Shown here piece by piece: positions 53,690 through 64,000 of a stretch of 64,000 bases of DNA. Position numbers and translations under genes: made by a program. Under the pieces are notes generated by a model, which ran no database searches, had not been told where the DNA came from, and was given only the letters and a program-made list of their open reading frames with translations. This stretch comes from Lineus longissimus (lineage: Eukaryota > Nemertea > Pilidiophora > Heteronemertea > Lineidae), in NCBI RefSeq assembly GCF_910592395.1, contig NC_088321.1:1054001-1118000 (forward strand). Reading direction: 5' to 3'. The stretch's first letter is position 1. The number at the start of each line of letters is the position of its first letter.

Positions 53690-53775
53690 GGGACATCGTA
53701 GATTGTCTAATTGTCTATCATAGGATCTATGATATAAAAATGGTTTGTGATAATCACCATAGATTCTATGATCAC
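53690..53775. repeat. ATAGATTCTATGAT-type palindromic repeat, one of three
   Basis: Contains CATAGGATCTATGAT and CACCATAGATTCTATGATCA with TTGTGATAATCA between them. Related segments occur at about 52805-52905 and 61380-61500. Confidence 0.45.
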
Positions 53776-53960
53776 TTAAAGCGGGTTTTTAGATTCTCTG
53801 ATATAAAACTGGTAAAGATGTAGAAGAAAAACGACATGATAAGAAAAAAGCTACGAGGAGATCGTCTCGACGTAAATGTCATTACTTGCAGACTGGAAAA
53901 ACAACTAAGTCGGCTTAGCCTTCGTATGAGGTCTGTTCCACCCTAGTTGACAGACTGTCA

Positions 53961-54180
53961 GTGCATTTCATGTACATTCCCATGCATTTAGTACACGCGG
54001 CTGCCGGTAGACTCAATGTGAAACAGACCTGCGTGCAGTATATCAGTGCATTTCATGTACATTCCCGTGCATTTAGTACACACGGCTGCCGGTAGACTCA
54101 ATGTGAAACAGACGTGAGTGCAGTATATCAGTGCATTTCGTGTACATCTCATGCACATTGCGACACATTACGTATGTAGA
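53961..54180. repeat. Tandem repeat, 85-bp period, ~2.6 copies
   Basis: Each unit has GTGCATTTCATGTACATTCC, GGCTGCCGGTAGACTCAATG and TGAAACAGAC. Starts are at 53961, 54046 and 54131. Confidence 0.85.
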
Positions 54181-57100
54181 CATGAGTTGGCACGGATCTG
54201 TAGCTGCTTTTTTTCGTAGGTGCCGGCGGCATCTTGAGCGTCTTGAAAAATGTCAACAAGCTCTTGTGTCTTTTCTATCCGGCGTTTGAGGAGTTTTTAA
54301 TGTTTTATGACAAAACCTTCTGTTATTTTTCGGAGTTTTATAAACAAATGATTACCAGTGATAAGACGGTTGTGATAGTGCCGGTTGTCTCAAAGAATCT
54401 GGTGGGTTGCTTTTAGCGCCGCCTGGCGGGGTATTGTCAAGAGACGACACTGTTTTCATACAATCTGCTGTGTTTGATGAGATCAAACAGCTGCGTGTCT
54501 CCTCGCGTACAACTTGAGACATGCTTAGCTGGTGGCACGACAGTCTGGTTCTCGTCTTAGATCCCAAGACATGCTGTTGCATATTGCATTTCTTATTTAT
54601 GGTTACAAGATGCATTGTAAGCGTGGGCGAAGAGGAAAATGTCAGCGTTCTGTAAAGGAATGAAGGAATGGTTTTATACACAGGAAAAATGTGCATGCAT
54701 GGATCTTTGGCGGTGATTAAGCACCAACGTTCCATCCATGGACTCATCCATGGATAGCATCATAGATCCATGGATAGAACCCGTGGTTGCATTGACCATG
54801 AGACCATCATTGATAATTTTTTTGACGGGCCATCAAATGATTCATATTAGAATTGGTGAACTATACATATTTTCCAGAATTCTGAAGATGGATACTCAAA
54901 TTAGTTTGTTCTTTGCTGCATATGTTAATTTTTATTGGACCCTACGCCAAGATAGCGACATCGTTTCCCGCTAGGAGGCTCAGGCTGTCGCTTGGGAATG
55001 ATGGTTTTGTCAAGTGATGTAAGCGACTTGTCGCCAATGTCAACAGGCATAAATCAAATCGGGCTACTTTGCTAAGGTGAAATTCATTCTGCTGCTTGCG
55101 CGTAAGAGCTTGATTAGCTTCAACAACACGCCGCGGAGAAAAATCTGCCGACATCACTATTTTCTTCGGCACTGATCAAAATACTCACAACAGTTATCGC
55201 GTGCAAGTAGCTGCAGTAAATATCACCTGCACGCCGCCTGATTAGCTTCGGTGCTCCGGGCACGAATTTGTTTTGTCAGTCATGAAGAAAAAACACATTG
55301 CGACAGTTATTTTCTCCGGCGCTGATCGAACGCACTCGAAACAAATGTCACAACATCTCGAATATCTTTTCATTGCCGCACGCAAGGTGTCTTTCGTGAC
55401 ATATCATTTTGTTGACTATTCTTCAGAGGCCAAGACGACGAATCCCAATGACGCATGCGATTCTTTATCGATCGCGAAATACATCACAGAATGCAGGATC
55501 AACAGTTGGCATGCTTAGGGCTTTCCAACTTAAAAGGTCTTCGATGTAGTATGGACATTGCTGCGAAAGGAGAGCAATGCCACAAAACTCACTTTGGGAT
55601 AGATTGTTGGCAATATTCCGACCAAATAAGGGATATCTTCAGGCTGAAGTAGTGTAGTGCGTGAACTTGGTTAATCGCGCCATTGGCTACGCTGAGTCAG
55701 ATCATGACGTGTCCTGCTTCAGGTGGCTGTATTTCCGGGTGAAGGCTCCAATTGAGCTACTCTACGCGAGCATATTACTCGGCCTTTGCTCCATACCTAG
55801 TCATTGGAAAACTGTGCTACGCCAAATCACATTCTTTGGCGTTGCTGACCCGTTTATTCTGGTCGACTGGCCTTTTCGGGTATGATAAGAGTGCAGGCGA
55901 ACCGCACAAAACCTGACACGCTAAGTTCGCTGTCCATATGACGCGAGTAGCCTTATTTGCGACCACCCCTAACGAGATGAGGCTACGTTGAGCAAACAGC
56001 CTTTTCGTTTCCCGGTCACATTCTCCTCGCGCATGACCGGAACTCTAAATATTGATAACGTCGTTTAGTCCCTGCTGGAATTGGCGGCCATTGCCTCCGA
56101 TCGGCTGAGAATGCGCCATTTCATTATTATGAGACTTCCAATGCCTATCCCTGTACGAAAATTTGAGACATGCTTAAAAATGTCCATTTTTTAGTTGACG
56201 TGGTCTATTCCATTGATTATATCTACATGCATGCATGTAACTATGACCTTGGGCCAGTGGTCTTACGGCCTAATCGCCGATCGCAAGATAGCATTCAAAA
56301 CCATACACGGTCACCCATGCACACGACTTCAATTTCCTCATTAGGGCCCACTAATGAACTCAAAATCACGTGACTCAATATCAAAGAAACTGATTAATCC
56401 CTCCAATAGGTTAATGAGATTGATTATCGATTAGTTTGATGATAAATGATCGCTTAGTTCGACCTGCTCGCGCGGGTTGATTGATGAAGCTTCTCAGTTC
56501 ATTACTTCGTCTCATTAATTTAGCTTTGGCGAGTAATGCGCTGTAAGTCGCTAAATCTTTATGTTACTTCTTTTTCGCGGTTTTCGCTGATAACCTCGAT
56601 TCGCCAACACACAAACATCGGAAAAATTTGATTAGAAAATCCGACAGATAATTTCGTTCGCGTGTCGCATTAATAAAGGCGCGCAATAGTACATTTTTAC
56701 TGAGTATGTCTAAAGCTGTGGTTAACAACTTTTTAAACGTTCTCCACGCATTCACAGGAAACCTCGCAAGAGCAACAGTATGAGACAAGACCCCCATTGA
56801 TTTTTTAAGCCTTTTAGCAGTTCAATTGTCAATGTTTGACCGCGACGCATCAAATACTGCGTGGGGTTGTGAATCTGAAATTTTGATATGATATTCCGGA
56901 CAGTCGGGCAAGTAAATGGTGAAAAGTAAACTGGTAGTTGACCACGGAAATTTTTTGATAATCGACAAATTGGACAGACATTGATATTTCCACTCTTTTC
57001 AGCCAACTGGCAGAAAAATCTCAAAACACGCCCCCTATTACCAAATTAGCAAAATTCGAAATTAATTTTTTTATCAAGTAATTTCTTTATATCTGTAGAC

Positions 57101-57640
57101 TTGCCACAGCAAATATTTTTTCAATACCTCTCCAAATATGTAATTGAGAGTTAAAAACATGCACTCGTCTAATAAATAGGCCAGTCTCGTATTCGAATAC
57201 ATACAAGTGCATCATACAACACCGACTACTGATAACGACCATTGCCGGCAGACCTATGACGACTGACTGTGCATGGTTTACTTAAGGTTATGGTTCTATA
57301 GAGACCGTGACCGTCAATATCTCAGAGCGCATAATCGTATGAGGATCATACCATTTGATATGGGTTAAAGTCACGCGTTTAATTTAACGTCGTTTAACCC
57401 GGCGTTAAAATGTTAATTTATTGATCATTTAGGGAGACAAAGGCCAATTTAAAGTTGACGTCAGGATAGAGGTAAACTAGCATTGGTGAAGCAAATGACG
57501 ATGAAATGGAAAGTGTCTGGTAAGCTGGCCTTTGCCTTCGCCAGTCTTACGACGCTGAGGTATTTTTTCCAGCCGCTGCGCGGGCTTGGGTCCAGACCAT
57601 AAATTATCATCGATCGGTTTTGGGAGCGTGGAGTCTGCTA
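54181..57640. other. Unannotated accessory DNA
   Basis: No supported gene. Frames at 54352-54747 (minus), 55273-55518 (plus) and 55661-55885 (plus) show no motif. A weak duplication is visible between about 55070-55165 and 55190-55330 (GATTAGCTTC, ACGCCG, TTTTCTYCGGCRCTGATC). Confidence 0.3.
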
Positions 57641-57689
57641 TCTCGCCGATCTCAGACAGCGGAATGCGGGGTTACTTACTCCGGTGTCC

Positions 57690-57945
57690 GAGGCGAAAGA
57701 GGTTATTGTCAGGCATATTTGTCAGCAGAAGGGCGCCCCGGGGAGGGTACATACCTCAAGTTGACGGGCCAAATAAATGCTTTCCCGAGTAAGGCCGAAG
57801 CGGAGAAATCATGAGTGCCGGCTTTAATCAGCGAAGAGGTTCTTGTCTGGCGCATTTGACAGTAGATTGGTGTCCCGGGGAAAGCTCACTGCCAGAGCTG
57901 ACAGGTCAAATATACTTTCCCGAGGAAGGCCGAAGGCGATTACTC
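57690..57945. repeat. Two imperfect tandem copies of a ~128-bp unit
   Basis: The copies share CGAA-GAGGTT-TTGTC, CCCGGGGA, TTGACGGGCCAAAT / CTGACAGGTCAAAT and CTTTCCCGAG-AAGGCCGAA. Translations of the two copies (in different frames) both contain LTGQI and a following FP. Confidence 0.65.
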
Positions 57946-58052
57946 AGCATTTGGGAAAACGGGACTAGGAGGTCGTACTCTATCGCAACAAGCACCATTC
58001 GGAAGAGAGTTGAGTTGTCCATGGAAAAGCTCGACCTTTGTCTTTCAATATC

Positions 58053-58220
58053 AGGTGTGCAAGGGATAGCAGTCCTAGGGCTGATAGTCCGTGTAACAAT
58101 AGCCCGCATTGCTAAATGTTTTGGTTAGGGTTAGCGGTACAATAGATCATGCTGCTTAATGGTCAAATACAATGCTACCGGACTATGACTCCAGGGGGAC
58201 TATATCCGCTGTCACACCGG
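58053..58220. mobile_element. ~168-bp MITE with CCGGTGTG ends, copy 2
   Basis: Nearly identical to 50554-50723; the left end reads AGGTGTGCAAGGGATAGCAG, the right end GCTGTCACACCGG. The two copies sit about 7.5 kb apart in the same orientation. Confidence 0.78.
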
Positions 58221-58802
58221 CTAATTCGGTTGATTTCAGGGCTGGCTCCGTACAGCATTTCTTGCAAATGACGCAGCAGACAATAACTTCATTGCAAACG
58301 GAACCCTTCCAAAACTCCTCTGGCGCTCATAAGACCGGGGTTATATAGGATTTACGTTGTCACTTGTCATGTTTCAGTCGTAACGTGATATCTGAATTAG
58401 CCTTGAAAACACGACGTGAGCGTGAAAGGTGACATCGTGAATCGTATGTAGCCCGCTGTCTGAAAATGACTTGTTCGTTCTTCATATCACGCATGGAAAG
58501 TGAACAGTGACACGTTAAATGTGAAAACGTGAACTCTATAGTCGCGGCCGAAGGTGTTAAGGTGATATATTACGCCAATGATGTCCCTACTCGGACAACT
58601 AAGGTGTTTTTCCGGGCACTATGTTGCGGCTAGACTGTTGATTGCCGCCGATCGATATTATTGTCTGGTAAGTCACGTTTTCTTTGCTCCGGTGTCTGAC
58701 ACAGCGGAAGATGGGATTGATACCTAGCTCTTATGGTGTACGCTTGCGTGTGGGGAACCTAACCCTTTATGAAATAAATCAATGTGCAGTAGGTCAATTA
58801 GA

Positions 58803-58910
58803 AGAGCCTCAAGTCCTTGTGGTTAACACCATTAGCTACCACGGAGTAGGACTCGGGTTCGATTCCGGGAAGAGCCCAGGTTTGCATCTCTCGGTGAACC
58901 GGCGAAGGTT
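58803..58910 (+). mobile_element. tRNA-derived SINE head, third copy
   Basis: AGTCCTTGTGGTTAACACCA (A-box) and GGGTTCGATTCCGG (B-box), then AGAGCCCAGGTTTGCATC and GGTGAACCGGCG. It matches the heads at 25374 and 37741. Confidence 0.65.
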
Positions 58911-59631
58911 TCATAGAAGTGAAATTCGTAACTCTTTGAATGAGACTTTTGCCATGATATGCCAGGGCATGCGAAGGGTCCCAGTTCATACATGGGGTAG
59001 ATGTTTAACCTGATGTCGACTCAAATCGTATGGCAAAGATCCGAAAATGGAACATGAAGTATAAGGACATTCTTTTTTGACCCTCACCTCGCAGTTAAAA
59101 GTATTCTGGCCAATCTTGTTAGCATCGATCCCCACGAATCAGCTGTCATGGTGGTCGGTAGGCCAAAACGAGCACGGGAAAATAAACGTAATGGCTACTG
59201 CTCATGATGGCAAGGAGCCAATTTGATTCGAAAACGCCGCCTGTTGTCGGAATTTGGTACCAAGTGCTAGATAAGGTACTGAGTTGTACTTCACAGTCGT
59301 TATCTATTTTTGATATTACGAGATTCGACAACAAATATGGGTGTGATCACCAGATGAAGCAGCCACAATCTGTGCTGTTCCACCGGTCATCAATCACCAA
59401 TAATGATAAAATCACTAGCCGTAAATCAGGAATCAAACCAACCAGAGGGAGATAGCTAGAAGGTGGATTGATTAAATATTAATAAATTTCTCGAAGAGTA
59501 ATCACCGACGGCTATAGCGGCTATTAACAAGATAAATCAGCTCCTATGTAATGGTAAGCGCTCCTACGGACTGGCTTTTGCTAACTTTGTTTGTCCCGAA
59601 TACGTGTCTCAAATAGTGTAGGCCGGGTCTA

Positions 59632-59853
59632 TTTGGCAAGCCGCTCGCCGAACAGGCATCTTTTTTGTCCTGTTTGGAGAGCCGCTTGCCAAACAGCACT
59701 AAAAAGCCACCCTGTTCGGCCAGCCGGGCTTGCCAAACAGGTAAAAAATCTACCCTGTTTGGCAAGCTGGAGACTTTACTTTAATATTAATGTGTTCGGC
59801 TCTCCATTCAGGACAAGAAAAAGTCGCTGTTTGGTAAGCCGGGCTTGCCAAGT
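59632..59853. repeat. Array of short palindromes at ~42-bp spacing
   Basis: Imperfect palindromes of the form CTGTTTGGMAAGCC / GGCTTGCCAAACAG are centred near 59644, 59683, 59726 and 59840, with half-sites at about 59754-59767 and 59794-59806. Each could form a hairpin. Intervening sequence is short and AT-rich. Confidence 0.65.
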
Positions 59854-59974
59854 AGTCACTTCCAATAGTTTAACCAGTCTAGTTGTGCTAAAGGAAATGG
59901 TAAAAGAGCAAAATTTGTGCGTGTAGGCTTATTGTGTTATAACTGGGGCCAACGCCTATAAATGGAGTTTGAAA

Positions 59975-60420
59975 ACTGTGACCGCCATTCCCACTTCTAA
60001 CCATCCGCAGCAGTGCTATTTGCCCGCGTATCGCTTGATCCAGAGAGGTTCGTTGACGCAATCACTCTGTATCTTAAAGGTTCTCCTTCTTACTTACAAG
60101 TGTCTTCACCAACTTGCTCCCCAATACCTTTCAGAACTTCTCTCCGTTCATACCGTTTCTCGAACTCTGCGCTCTTCATCGGCCGTTCTTCTGTCTATCC
60201 CAAAGGCCAATGTCATGTCAGTCGGTGGTAGAGCATTTTCAATTGAAACCCCTCAGTTGTGGAACAAACTTCCTTCAACTGTTAGGAACTGCAGCTCTCT
60301 GTTATCTTTCAAGGGACAACTTAAACATTTGCTTTTTAAAGAGGCCTATCAAGCGCTTTGAGCGGCCAGTTAATGGTTGGATACTGCGCTATATAAGACT
60401 CGTATTATTATTATATTATA
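59975..60420 (+). mobile_element. Non-LTR retrotransposon 3' tail, different family
   Basis: The frame 59969-60361 contains VLLLTYKCLHQLAPQYLSEL and GGRAFSIETPQLWNKLPSTV, then FKGQLKHLLF, the C-terminal signature of L2/CR1-like ORF2. The 3' end is GCGCTATATAAGACTCGTAT with an (ATT)n tail. Upstream RT sequence is absent. Confidence 0.8.
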
Positions 60421-60774
60421 TATATGATGTACATTTTGTGTGTATAAACAGGGCGTAGCTCCTTCAACTACTGACATTAAAGGATTTGAAGACCGCGCGG
60501 TCGTACCCAATACATCATCTGTTATTCATTCGTTGTCGGGGCTTGCCGCTGTGAACAATATTGCTTGTCTCAGAAGGACGTCTGAGCACAATCATCCTTT
60601 AGCTTGATGGGTTAGGAAGTTACTATAACTGATGTTTAAGTTCAATACTTTATACTAAATATAACGCCGAAGAAAGTTACGGCGCCTTGTTGTCATAAAT
60701 GTCTTTCGTCTTCTAGGCGTTAAATCCTTTATAGACGTTATCGGAAAGGATGCCTACGGAATAACAGTCATATA

Positions 60775-60845
60775 TAATAATAAATACCTGATATTATAGT
60801 GCCTTGTACAAGCTAAGCATGCTCCAAGGCACTTTACAATGGAGT
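60775..60845 (-). mobile_element. Probable non-LTR 3' end fragment, minus strand
   Basis: On the minus strand it reads TAAAGTGCCTTGGAGC, AAGGCACTATAATATCAGG and an ATT-rich end, resembling the UTR and tail of the families above. A poly(A) run of 29 bases lies separately at 60900-60928. Confidence 0.4.
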
Positions 60846-60896
60846 TAGAAGCAAATATTCGGATTTAAAACAGTTTGATAGTGGTAAAATAGATTG

Positions 60897-60928
<32 letters not shown>

Positions 60929-60932
<4 letters not shown>

Positions 60933-61379
60933 GTCTCTAAAACATAGATGGCACATTGGAATATAAATCTATGTAGCTACCAACTAAGAACAGTAAGAAA
61001 GAGTAACACTGCTGAAACGTGGTCAAAGGAGCAAAAAGGGACCAATAACATTATGGAGTAAACAGTCGCCTGCCTCTCCTTCGACACCAGCTGACGGACA
61101 CGAAGTGTTTGGGATATGTAATGCCGTGGTTAGGCGACTATTTCCATGGTTCAGCATTTCCGTCTCCATTACTTCCATGATTGAATCATCCGTTAAAGAA
61201 TTTTTGACGGGCAATCAGTGAATTTCTATCAGAATTGGTAGCCCAAGACTATTCTCTGCATATTTTCTAAAATTCTGAAGACAGTTTACTCTATACACTT
61301 CTGTCTGAGTTTAAACTGTCCGTCTATACTATACTGTCGATATATTTTATACTTTGATGCTGACGCGCACTTTGATGGG
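60929..61379. other. Unannotated spacer
   Basis: No exon or RNA gene recognised; the minus-strand frame 61023-61214 has no motif. Confidence 0.3.
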
Positions 61380-61499
61380 ACCCACCACCATAGGACCTAT
61401 GATAGACAAAAAGAATCTACCATTGGCTCATCGTAGAATCTATGATGGGGTACGATGTAAAATGCAGTATGTGATAATCATCATACAATTCCACCATGG

Positions 61500-61785
61500 G
61501 CCCTGTATTGTACGCGCCGGTCACGGATCCAAAGGTTGTCCGCGCTCAACGTTGCTTAACTTCCAAGGGGAACTGGGGCCAACGCGCCAATCACTGGGCC
61601 ATAAAGGAATTCCCTCATGGCGGCGGGTTAAGCCGTGCCATGTACCTGGGGGTACTATACACTGCGCTCAACGTTGCTTAACTTCCACTCTGGGGCCAAC
61701 GCGCCAACCACTGGGCCATAAAGGAATTCCCTCATGGCCGGCGGGTTAAGCCGTGCCATATACCTGGGGGTACTATACAGGCCCA
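61500..61785 (-). mobile_element. 5S-like SINE, minus strand, with a partial tandem duplication
   Basis: On the minus strand the outer copy reads the SINE head, GGAAGTTAAGCAACGTTGAG and CCTTTGGATCCGTGACCGGC (61509-61570), closely following 5S rRNA box A and box C. A second head-to-middle copy lies at 61665-61785. Both share CCGGCCATGAGGGAATTCCT-type sequence with 40380-40535. Confidence 0.6.
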
Positions 61786-62078
61786 TTTTGCCTGAGTACA
61801 CCATATTTTACGCACTTTTAGATTAACTTGTACATTTTCTGAAGCAGCTCCGTGTCCGGAGATGTTATTTATTCTAACAGTTCTTCTTTCATTCTCTTTG
61901 TAGGTGAGTTTTATCATTGAAGTCGATCAGAAAGGTAGGGTGTTTATTTTCTACAGATGAAATATTTTTACCGACCACACGCGTTTATAACATTTTTTTG
62001 CAGCCAACACTGGTGTCACGGGGAAATTTTAACTTAAAACTAATTTTCAAATCTTCCTAAGTCCCAAGCTTGAATTTG

Positions 62079-62799
62079 GCGGTTATTCCATTTACCTTCC
62101 TCCACACCAGGAGATGAAACATTGAGTTAAGGTGACTCTTATGGTAAAGAGCTGACTTAGGCGGTTATTCCCTTGACCTTCCTACACACCAGGTGGTGAG
62201 ACATTGAGTTAAGGTGACTCTTATGGTAAAGAGCTCTTAGGCGGTTATTCCATTGACCTTCCTCCACACCAGGCGGTGAGACATTGAGTTAAGGTGACTC
62301 TTATGGTAAAGAGCTCTTAGGCGGTTATTCCATTGACCTTCCTCCACACCAGGTGGTGAGACATTGAGTTAAGGTGACTCTTATGATAAAGAGCTCTTAG
62401 GCGGTTATTCCATTGACCTTCCTACACACCAGGTGGTGAGACATTGAGTTAAGGTGACTCTTATGGTAAAGAGCTCTTAGGCGGTTATTCCATTGACCTT
62501 CCTTCACACCAGGCGGTGAGACATTGAGTTAAGGTGACTCTTATGGTAAAGAGCTCTTAGGCGGTTATTCCATTGACCTTCCTACACACCAGGCGGTGAG
62601 ACATTGAGTTAAGGTGACTCTTATGGTAAAGAGCTCTTAGGCGGTTATTCCATTGACCTTCCTACACACCAGGCGGTGAGATATTGTGTTAAGGTGACTC
62701 TTATGGTAAAGAGCTCTTAGGCGCTATTCCATTGACCTTCCTCCACACCAGGAGATGAGACATTGAGTTAAGGTGACTCTTATGGTAGAGAGCTCTTAG
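62079..62799. repeat. Minisatellite, 80-bp period, ~9 copies
   Basis: The unit contains GCGGTTATTCCATTGACCTT, CCTNCACACCAGGYGGTGAG, ACATTGAGTTAAGGTGACTC and TTATGGTAAAGAGCTCTTAG. Units are very similar, so the array is probably length-variable. Confidence 0.93.
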
Positions 62800-63417
62800 G
62801 CTAAAATATCAATATGGCAAAAAAAGACTTAGGCATTTAGTTTGAGAGGGTTACGATATGCTACTCTTGCATGTCTGGAAGATCAACTTTAGAAAATGCT
62901 CCAATATTCTCTGCCATGCCTTTCACTAGGATAATGTGAAATCTATCGGAAAGATATCCTATACCGAGTTATGATGGAGCTAAATGATCAAATTTCCAAT
63001 ATTATTGTGTCGTGAATAGGGAAGACGCACGCAGCTGAAGACGTTTGCGTATGCGTAATGTGGCGTTGATAAGATTTTAGGATTTATGTTATTTTGCTAC
63101 ACATCAACCGCAAAATTGGTTTTAAGTGAAAAACACGGTTAATGTAACAGAAGTATGGAACTCTGGCATTTATGGGATAACTAATTTCATTCTTATCCGG
63201 TACGCCGAATATAATGAAAATCCGCTATACATATGACGGACGAGTTACATGTATCTTGGTATCTCACTTATTGAAATGCAGTCGATAAATCAAGGAATTC
63301 CTTGGAGAAATCTCGACAATCAAGGTTCGTTATTTGTAATTGAATCAAAATAGGCAGGTTTCGCGAACCTTACGTATGATGAAAACGTAGGTCTGTACGA
63401 GGTGTAGGAATCAAGTT
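62800..63417. other. Unannotated spacer
   Basis: I see no gene or defined repeat here. Confidence 0.3.
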
Positions 63418-63549
63418 CTGTTTTCGCAAAGACCCCGAAACGCCCTGGACTTGTACGCCTATCCCATTGTTCGACATCCTTATGAGGAGGGCGAACGATG
63501 GAGATAGGCGTTCAAGTTGGCGTATCGGAAGCTTTGCGAAAACTCCCTA
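63418..63549. mobile_element. MITE with AGGGAGTTTTCGC ends, copy 2
   Basis: Left TCTGTTTTCGCAAAG and right CTTTGCGAAAACTCCCTA are inverted, and internal CGCCTATC / GATAGGCG pair. Same terminal family as 35661-35862, with a shorter centre. Confidence 0.55.
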
Positions 63550-64000
63550 CTAATTCGACTATGGCTTGGGTATCTTGATATCTTATCTTACCGAAATAAC
63601 TTCAATAAACCAAAGTATATATATTCCGGTGGAAAATCCAGTAATCAGGAGTATTGCCGTTGTAAATCATTAGTATGAAAAGTACTTCTATAGTTCAAAT
63701 CAGATTTTCCCCATCCCCAGTGCCGTAAAATCAAAATCCACTAACCCGATGATGAATTGGCCATCTTAAATCTCATTTTCCTAAATGCATTCCATAAATC
63801 GTGGTCGTCCTTAGGGTGTCTCGAACCACTTGGAGTCATTATCTATATTGATATCGCAAAATTGCGGGTATGAAATTCATTTACGTAATATCATCCCACC
63901 CGAGCTACACTTTAAACTAAATAAAAGTGGACGAGTTTACCTACTTACTTGTGCCCTTCGCTCCTCTGAGAGCATAGGCCGCTGACAACTTTTCCCTGTC
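63550..64000. other. Unannotated right edge
   Basis: AT-rich DNA with no supported feature. Confidence 0.3.

Noticed and set aside
55273-55518. 81-codon frame (MKKKHIATVIFSGADRTHS) as a gene
   Set aside because: It lies in a degenerate duplicated region and matches no known family; no splice or regulatory support.
59632-59853. CRISPR-like array
   Set aside because: Eukaryotic context, degenerate repeats, very short spacers and no cas genes.
60900-60928. Poly(A) tail of a processed pseudogene
   Set aside because: The 29-base A-run follows no recognisable coding sequence, and no flanking target duplication is seen.

Overview
The window is animal nuclear DNA. It has spliced genes with canonical GT-AG introns, a complete spliceosome-factor gene (SMU1), two very large C2H2 zinc-finger genes, several truncated non-LTR retrotransposon tails, tRNA- and 5S-rRNA-derived SINEs, and many MITEs and minisatellites. 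The style fits an invertebrate bilaterian (marine deuterostome or lophotrochozoan); the sequence alone does not let me choose a phylum. No organellar or bacterial DNA is seen.

Layout. (1) 1-2778: a non-LTR tail, then a small four-exon plus-strand gene encoding a 169-residue secreted-side cysteine-rich, single-pass membrane protein (Shisa-like appearance). (2) 2880-7400: mobile and repeated DNA, including a 1.55-kb element with ~260-bp terminal inverted repeats and a 6-bp target duplication, a nested retrotransposon tail, and 58-bp and 33-bp minisatellites. (3) 7423-14660, minus strand: SMU1 in 12 exons; every junction can be placed and the predicted protein is 513 residues. Its introns hold SINEs, MITEs, a retrotransposon tail and a 24-bp minisatellite. 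(4) 17399-26601, minus strand: a giant zinc-finger gene (five coding exons, about 2,725 residues, about 40 C2H2/C2HC fingers). (5) 30030-34440, minus strand: a second zinc-finger gene (four coding exons, about 903 residues, about 16 fingers) with an N-terminal region that recalls the ZAD domain. (6) 34441-64000: about 29 kb with no convincing multi-exon gene, dominated by MITEs, minisatellites, SINEs and retrotransposon tails; one possible first exon lies at 36132-36384.

SMU1 and the two zinc-finger genes share one strand but are well separated, with no sign of joint regulation. The two zinc-finger genes are adjacent, co-oriented and both rich in fingers whose last zinc ligand is Cys, so they may be related by old duplication. 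Many of the longer open frames elsewhere are artefacts of minisatellites whose period is a multiple of three (24, 33, 51, 69 bp). The most distinctive non-genic content is a set of mobile-element families with definable ends and target duplications: a 217-bp near-palindrome with 8-bp duplications (two near-identical copies), a TTAA-flanked element carrying a nested MITE, a 9-bp-duplication element, a 6-bp-duplication element, and a SINE family whose body resembles 5S rRNA.
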